11,031 nucleotides of DNA, taken from the NCBI GenBank assembly GCA_023264755.1, contig JAHFVB010000105.1, positions 1 through 11,031 on the forward strand, written 5' to 3'. Position numbers and translations under genes: made by a program. Positions within the stretch are counted from its first letter, which is position 1; every line of letters begins with the position of its first letter. A model generated the notes under the pieces. The model had not been told where the DNA came from. It saw only the letters and a list, made by a program, of their open reading frames with translations, and searched no databases. Of this stretch, positions 6,964 to 11,031 are shown piece by piece. Source of the stretch: Mycobacterium sp. Lineage in GTDB: Bacteria > Actinomycetota > Actinomycetes > Mycobacteriales > Mycobacteriaceae.

Positions 6964-6969
6964 TACAGT
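6964..6969 (+). promoter_or_regulatory. -10 element (TACAGT) for the nuclease-helicase gene
   Basis: TACAGT fits TANNNT and ends seven bases before the in-frame GTG at 6977, overlapping the longer-frame GTG at 6968. This repeats the lprE arrangement. The gene lies only 44 bases behind lprE, so read-through is also possible. No -35 at normal spacing is recognised. Confidence 0.35.
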
Positions 6970-9900
6970 GGCGTTCGTGTTCGTGGCAGCGGAGGGGACC
7001 GAGCGCCGCGTCATCTACAGCGCATCGGATCTGGCCGCGGCCGCACGCTGCGAATACGCCCTGTTGCGCTCCTTCGACGCGCGGCTCGGCTGGGGTCCCC
7101 CGGTGTCCGCCGACGACGCGTTGCTGGCTCGCACCGCAGCGCTCGGTGACGACCACGAGCAGCGGCATCTCGACGAGCTCCGCACCACCGACCACGAGCA
7201 CGTCGTGGTCATCGGGCGGCCGGCCTACACGCTGGCCGGGCTCGCGGCGGCCGCGGAGGCGACACGGGAGGCGGTACAGCGGCGCGCCGAGGTGGTCTAC
7301 CAGGCGGCGATGTTCGACGGCCGGTTCCTGGGGTTCGCCGACTTCCTGATCCTCGAGGGCGACCGCTACCGGCTCCGCGACACCAAACTGGCCCGCTCGG
7401 TGAAGGTCGAGGCGCTACTGCAACTCGCCGCCTATGCAGACACGCTCACCCGCGCCGGGGTGCCGGTGGCGCCCGAGGTCGAGCTGGTGCTCGGCGACGG
7501 CGCGGTGGCCAGCTACCGCACCGACGAACTGCTGCCCAACTATGGGCCGCGGCGCGACGCGCTGGAGCGGCTGCTCGACACCCACCTGGCCGGCGGTGTC
7601 GCCGTGTCGTGGGAGGACGCCCACGTCCGCGCCTGCTTCCGCTGTCCGGAGTGCACCGTCGCGGTGCGGGCCAGCGACGACCTGCTGCGCGTCGCGGGGA
7701 TGCGCGTCAGCCAACGCGCCCGGCTGCTCGACGCCGGGGTGAGCACCCTGCCCGAGCTGGCCGCACACCAGGGCCCGGTTCCGGAGCTGTCCAACCGCAC
7801 GGTGCAGGCGCTCACCGCCCAGGCCCGGCTTCAGGTGACCGCCGGGACGGACGGCAAGCCGGCCTACGAGGTCATCGACGCCCAACCGCTCATGGTGTTG
7901 CCCGACGCCGACAAGGGCGACCTGTTCTTCGACTTCGAGGGTGACCCACTCTGGACCGTCGACGGCAGCGAATGGGGGCTGGAATACCTCTGGGGCGTAC
8001 TGACCACCTCCGACGAGTTCACCCCGTACTGGGCGCACGACCGCGCCAGTGAACGGCAGGCCCTGATCGACTTCCTCGCCATGGTGCGCAAGCGGCGCAA
8101 GCGCTACCCCGGCATGCACGTCTACCACTACGCGGCCTACGAGAAGAGCACGCTCCTGCGCCTCGCCGGCCGTTACGGAGTCGGCGAGCACGACGTCGAC
8201 GAACTGCTGCGCAACGGCGTCCTCATCGACCTCTATCCGTTGGTGCGCAAGAGCATTCGCGTCGGCACCGAGAGCTACAGCATCAAGTACCTGGAACCGC
8301 TCTACATGGGCAACGAGCTACGCAGCGGCGAGGTCACCACGGCCACCGACTCCATCACGCAGTACGCCCAATTCTGCGCACTGCGCGACGAGGGCCGCAC
8401 CGACGAGGCGGCCAACGTACTCAAGGAGATCGAGGACTACAACCGGTACGACTGCCGGTCCACCCGCCGGCTGCGCGACTGGATGATGGCGCGCGCCATC
8501 GAATCGGGCGTACCGCCCCGAGGTCCCCAACCGGTCACCGACGGCGGGCCAGCCGAACCCACGGACCAGGTCGAGCGGGCACTGCTCAAGTTCGCCGGCG
8601 ACGGCACCGAGCACCGCACCGCCGAGCAGACGGCCGTCGCGATGATCGCCGCGGCCCGCGGGTACCACAAGCGCGAGGACAAGCCGTTCTGGTGGGCGCA
8701 CTTCGACCGCGTCAACAACCCCGTCGACGAATGGGCCGACAACAGCGGGGTCTTCGTCGCCGAGCACGCCGTCGTCGTCACGGACTGGCATCAGCCGCCC
8801 CGGGCCCGCAAACCGCAGCGCCACGTCCGGATGACGGGCGAGCTCGCGAACGGCGAACTCGCCCGCGACATGTACGCGCTGTACGACCCGCCGTCGCCGA
8901 CCGGCCTCGCCGAGGATCCCGACCGCCGGGGTTTCGGATCGGTGACCGTGCTGGAGTGCGACAACGCCGAGGCCCCCACCGAAGTGGTGGTCGCCGAGCG
9001 GCCGCCCAAGGACGGCGACGCGTTCGAGCGGCTGCCGTTCGCGCTGACCCCGGGACCGCCCATCAACACCAGACCCCTTCAGGAGTCGATCGCCGAGACC
9101 GCGGCCACGGTCGCGGCGGGGCTGGCCAACCTGCTCGCCGACGCCGTGACCGACATCCTCTTGCGCCGGGCCCCGCGCACCGTCAGCGGCGGCCCACTGC
9201 CCCGCACCGGGGACGTCGCCGCCGACCTGACTGCGGCGCTGCTGGACCTCGACTCGTCCTACCTCGCGGTGCACGGGCCCCCAGGCACCGGCAAGACGTT
9301 CACCTCGGCCCGGGTCATCGCCAACCTGGTCCTTGCACACGGATGGCGGGTGGGCGTGGTCGCGCAGTCGCATGCGGTGGTCAAGAACCTGTTCGGCGAC
9401 GTCATGGCCGCCGGGGTCGACGGGGCCAGGATCGGCAAGAAGCTCAACACCGTCAACTCGGGCTGGACCGAGCTCACCAACCCCGAGTTCGCCGGCTTCC
9501 TCGCCGCGCACGACGGATGCGTCGTCGGTGGGACGGGTTGGGACTTCGCCAACGCCAACAAGATTCCCCGGCTGGCGCTCGATCTACTGGTCGTCGAGGA
9601 GGCCGGCCAGTACAGCCTGGCCAATACCATCGCGGTGGCCCCCTCGGCCCGAAACCTGATGCTGCTGGGCGACCCGCAGCAGCTGCCGCAAGTCAGTCAG
9701 GGCACCCATCCGGAACCCGTCGATCAATCGGCCCTGGGCTGGCTGGTCGAGGGCCATCACACCCTGCCCCCTGCACGCGGCTACTTCCTCGATTGCTCGT
9801 TCCGGATGCACCCTGCGGTGTGCGGACCGGTGTCGCGGCTGTCCTACGACGGCCGGCTCCGCGCCCGCGAAGACGTCAGCGCGGCGCGCCACCTGGACGG

Positions 9901-10399
9901 CGTACTGCCAGGAGTTCGGGCGCTGATCGTCGACCACGACGGCAACTCGACCGACAGCCCGGAGGAAGCCGACGCCATCGTCGCCGAGCTCGGGAAGCTG
10001 CTCGGGGCCGCCTGGACCGACGAACACGGCACCACCGCGCTCACCGAGGATCACGTCCTGGTCGTCACCCCGTACAACGCGCAGGTGGTCACCTTGCGGC
10101 GCAAGCTCGATGCGGCCGGCCTGACGGGCGTCGAGGTGGGCACCGTCGACAAGTTCCAGGGCCGACAGGCTCCGGTGGTGTTCGTGTCGATGGCGGCGTC
10201 GGCCGCCGAGGACGCGCCACGCGGGGTGGCGTTCCTGTTCAACCGGAACCGGCTCAACGTGGCCGTCAGCAGGGCCAAGTACGCCGCCGTCATCGTCCGA
10301 TCGGCGCTGCTGACCGACTACCTGCCCGCCACCCCGGACCGGCTCGTCGAACTCGGCGCGTTCCTGTCGCTGAGTGCGTGTGATACACCCACGGAGTGA
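6968..10399 (+). CDS. TM0106-type RecB-like nuclease / YprB-like exonuclease / SF1B helicase fusion
   Basis: 1143-aa multidomain nucleic-acid enzyme. Residues 15-230 form a RecB/Cas4-like PD-(D/E)xK nuclease: Asp125, DTK at 138-140 and the QxxxY motif Gln152-Tyr156. Cys28 plus C-x2-C-x2-C (223, 226, 229) probably bind an Fe-S cluster, as in AddB, Dna2 and Cas4. Residues 318-507 resemble the YprB RNase H-like exonuclease fold: FDFEGD with Asp322/Glu324, Asp421, and YNRYD with Asp495. The C-terminal half is a UPF1/Dna2-like SF1 helicase: Walker A GPPGTGKT 770-777, Walker B VVEEAGQ 875-881, GDPQQLP 901-907, CSFRMHP 943-949, TVDKFQGRQ 1059-1067 and LNVAVSRAK 1096-1104. It is the likely counterpart of Rv1251c. 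A role in DNA repair or end processing is inference. The outermost GTG (6968) is given; GTG 6977 fits the putative -10 better. Confidence 0.9.
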   Translation: MAFVFVAAEGTERRVIYSASDLAAAARCEYALLRSFDARLGWGPPVSADDALLARTAALGDDHEQRHLDELRTTDHEHVVVIGRPAYTLAGLAAAAEATREAVQRRAEVVYQAAMFDGRFLGFADFLILEGDRYRLRDTKLARSVKVEALLQLAAYADTLTRAGVPVAPEVELVLGDGAVASYRTDELLPNYGPRRDALERLLDTHLAGGVAVSWEDAHVRACFRCPECTVAVRASDDLLRVAGMRVSQRARLLDAGVSTLPELAAHQGPVPELSNRTVQALTAQARLQVTAGTDGKPAYEVIDAQPLMVLPDADKGDLFFDFEGDPLWTVDGSEWGLEYLWGVLTTSDEFTPYWAHDRASERQALIDFLAMVRKRRKRYPGMHVYHYAAYEKSTLLRLAGRYGVGEHDVDELLRNGVLIDLYPLVRKSIRVGTESYSIKYLEPLYMGNELRSGEVTTATDSITQYAQFCALRDEGRTDEAANVLKEIEDYNRYDCRSTRRLRDWMMARAIESGVPPRGPQPVTDGGPAEPTDQVERALLKFAGDGTEHRTAEQTAVAMIAAARGYHKREDKPFWWAHFDRVNNPVDEWADNSGVFVAEHAVVVTDWHQPPRARKPQRHVRMTGELANGELARDMYALYDPPSPTGLAEDPDRRGFGSVTVLECDNAEAPTEVVVAERPPKDGDAFERLPFALTPGPPINTRPLQESIAETAATVAAGLANLLADAVTDILLRRAPRTVSGGPLPRTGDVAADLTAALLDLDSSYLAVHGPPGTGKTFTSARVIANLVLAHGWRVGVVAQSHAVVKNLFGDVMAAGVDGARIGKKLNTVNSGWTELTNPEFAGFLAAHDGCVVGGTGWDFANANKIPRLALDLLVVEEAGQYSLANTIAVAPSARNLMLLGDPQQLPQVSQGTHPEPVDQSALGWLVEGHHTLPPARGYFLDCSFRMHPAVCGPVSRLSYDGRLRAREDVSAARHLDGVLPGVRALIVDHDGNSTDSPEEADAIVAELGKLLGAAWTDEHGTTALTEDHVLVVTPYNAQVVTLRRKLDAAGLTGVEVGTVDKFQGRQAPVVFVSMAASAAEDAPRGVAFLFNRNRLNVAVSRAKYAAVIVRSALLTDYLPATPDRLVELGAFLSLSACDTPTE
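10393..10396 (+). promoter_or_regulatory. Shine-Dalgarno GGAG for the second FAD-linked oxidase
   Basis: GGAG lies eight bases before the ATG at 10405 and overlaps the last sense codon of the nuclease-helicase gene. It is the clearest ribosome-binding site in the window and favours ATG 10405 over the in-frame GTG at 10396, which would overlap the upstream stop as GTGA. Confidence 0.6.
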
Positions 10400-10404
10400 G
10401 TGAC

Positions 10405-11031
10405 ATGCTGACCGACCGGCTGACGGATCTCGTCGGCGCGCGCCACGTGAGCTCCGATCCCGACGTCCTGGCCGGGCGCTGCACCGACTACACCGGCCGA
10501 TACCGGGGCCACGCGTCGGTCCTGGTGCGGCCGGGGTCTACCGACGAGGTGGCCGCCGTGCTCCTGGCGTGCCGGGATGCGGGCAGCTACGTCACGGTGC
10601 AGGGCGGCCGCACGTCGCTGGTGGCGGGCACCGTCCCAGAACACGACGACGTGCTGCTGTCCACCGAACGACTGTCCGACATCGGCCCCATCGACGCGAA
10701 GGAACGACGCGTGCGGGTCGGCGCCGGGACCACCGCGGCGGCGGTGCAGCGGGCCGCCGCCGAAGCGGGTCTGGTGTTCGGCGTCGATCTGGCGTCCCGG
10801 GACAGCGCGACCGTCGGCGGCATGGCGGCGACGAACGCCGGCGGGTTGCGCACCGTGCGCTACGGGAACATGGGCGAGCAGGTGCTCGGACTCGAAGTCG
10901 TCCTGCCCGACGGATCGGTGGTGCGCCGCAGCAGCGACGTGCGACGCGACAACACCGGCTACGACCTGGGTGCGCTGTTCGTCGGCGCCGAGGGCACCCT
11001 CGGCGTGATCACGGCACTCGACCTGCGCTTG
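10405..11031 (+). CDS. FAD-linked oxidase, N-terminal part (runs off the window)
   Basis: The frame is open for 209 codons to the last base, so the gene is truncated only by the window edge. The part seen is a PCMH-type FAD-binding domain (FAD_binding_4): VQGGRTSLVAG at about residues 53-63, the stretch from ATVGGMAATNAGG to VRYGNMGEQVLGLEVVLPDG at 136-172, and LFVGAEGTLGVITALDL at 191-207. These are the counterparts of the motifs in the GlcD-like gene at the other end. The C-terminal substrate domain lies outside, so the substrate is unknown (2-hydroxyacid dehydrogenase class). The start lies five bases after the nuclease-helicase stop, suggesting co-transcription and coupling. I do not recall an equivalent gene at this position in M. 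tuberculosis, where Rv1250 is annotated as a drug transporter, so synteny probably breaks here. Confidence 0.88.
   Translation, partial: MLTDRLTDLVGARHVSSDPDVLAGRCTDYTGRYRGHASVLVRPGSTDEVAAVLLACRDAGSYVTVQGGRTSLVAGTVPEHDDVLLSTERLSDIGPIDAKERRVRVGAGTTAAAVQRAAAEAGLVFGVDLASRDSATVGGMAATNAGGLRTVRYGNMGEQVLGLEVVLPDGSVVRRSSDVRRDNTGYDLGALFVGAEGTLGVITALDLRL

Noticed and set aside
8318..9511. 397-codon minus-strand frame inside the nuclease-helicase gene
   Set aside because: No domain, promoter or ribosome-binding site; explained by codon bias of the real gene on the other strand.
8692..10383. 563-codon alternative plus-strand frame inside the nuclease-helicase gene
   Set aside because: Its product is extremely Arg/Pro/Gly-rich, with no motifs, while the overlapping frame carries all the helicase motifs.
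6968..10399. Cas4-like nuclease taken as a sign of a CRISPR-Cas or phage-defence island
   Set aside because: No repeat array, no cas1/cas2 and no mobile-element genes nearby. The Cas4 resemblance is the shared Fe-S RecB nuclease fold, and the gene sits in a conserved core neighbourhood.

Overview
The window looks like chromosomal DNA from a non-tuberculous mycobacterium (Mycobacteriaceae, probably Mycolicibacterium). The reasons are the very high G+C content, frequent GTG starts, short or absent 5' leaders, and the gene order. From memory of the H37Rv annotation, the run FAD-linked oxidase / CYP130 / TetR / acyltransferase / DEAD-box helicase / LprE lipoprotein / ~1140-aa nuclease-helicase matches M. 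tuberculosis Rv1257c-Rv1251c gene for gene, with the same relative orientations. I could not run an alignment, so this rests on recognising the proteins. I see no insertion sequence, prophage, CRISPR array, tRNA or rRNA. This is ordinary core chromosome, not an accessory island.

Layout: (1) 38-1405 (+) is a GlcD-type FAD-linked 2-hydroxyacid dehydrogenase, followed by a perfect 13-bp stem-loop terminator and a cluster of smaller dyads in a 299-base gap. (2) 1705-3512 (+) is a two-gene operon, cyp130 and a TetR regulator overlapping by one base. It is driven by a TTGACA-N17 promoter whose -10, start point and start codon are covered by an 8+8 bp inverted repeat, the likely TetR operator. (3) 3509-6300 (-) is a convergent operon in which deaD is followed, with a GTGA overlap, by a membrane acyltransferase. 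Its last codon shares one CTAG tetranucleotide with the tetR stop. (4) A 62-base divergent promoter region separates deaD from lprE (+), a secreted lipoprotein. (5) 6968-10399 (+) is a large three-module enzyme: an Fe-S RecB/Cas4-like nuclease, a YprB-like exonuclease fold and an SF1B (UPF1/Dna2-like) helicase. (6) 10405 to the window end is the N-terminal FAD domain of a second FAD-linked oxidase, cut by the window edge.

Working together: cyp130 and tetR form a self-contained, probably ligand-responsive oxidation module. deaD and the acyltransferase are co-translated, but no biochemical link is obvious. The nuclease-helicase is the least understood and functionally richest protein here. No clearly novel multi-gene system is visible. 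The points most worth following up are the putative cyp130 operator, the triple-activity nuclease-helicase, the zero-spacer convergent stop, and the recurring leaderless promoter pattern.
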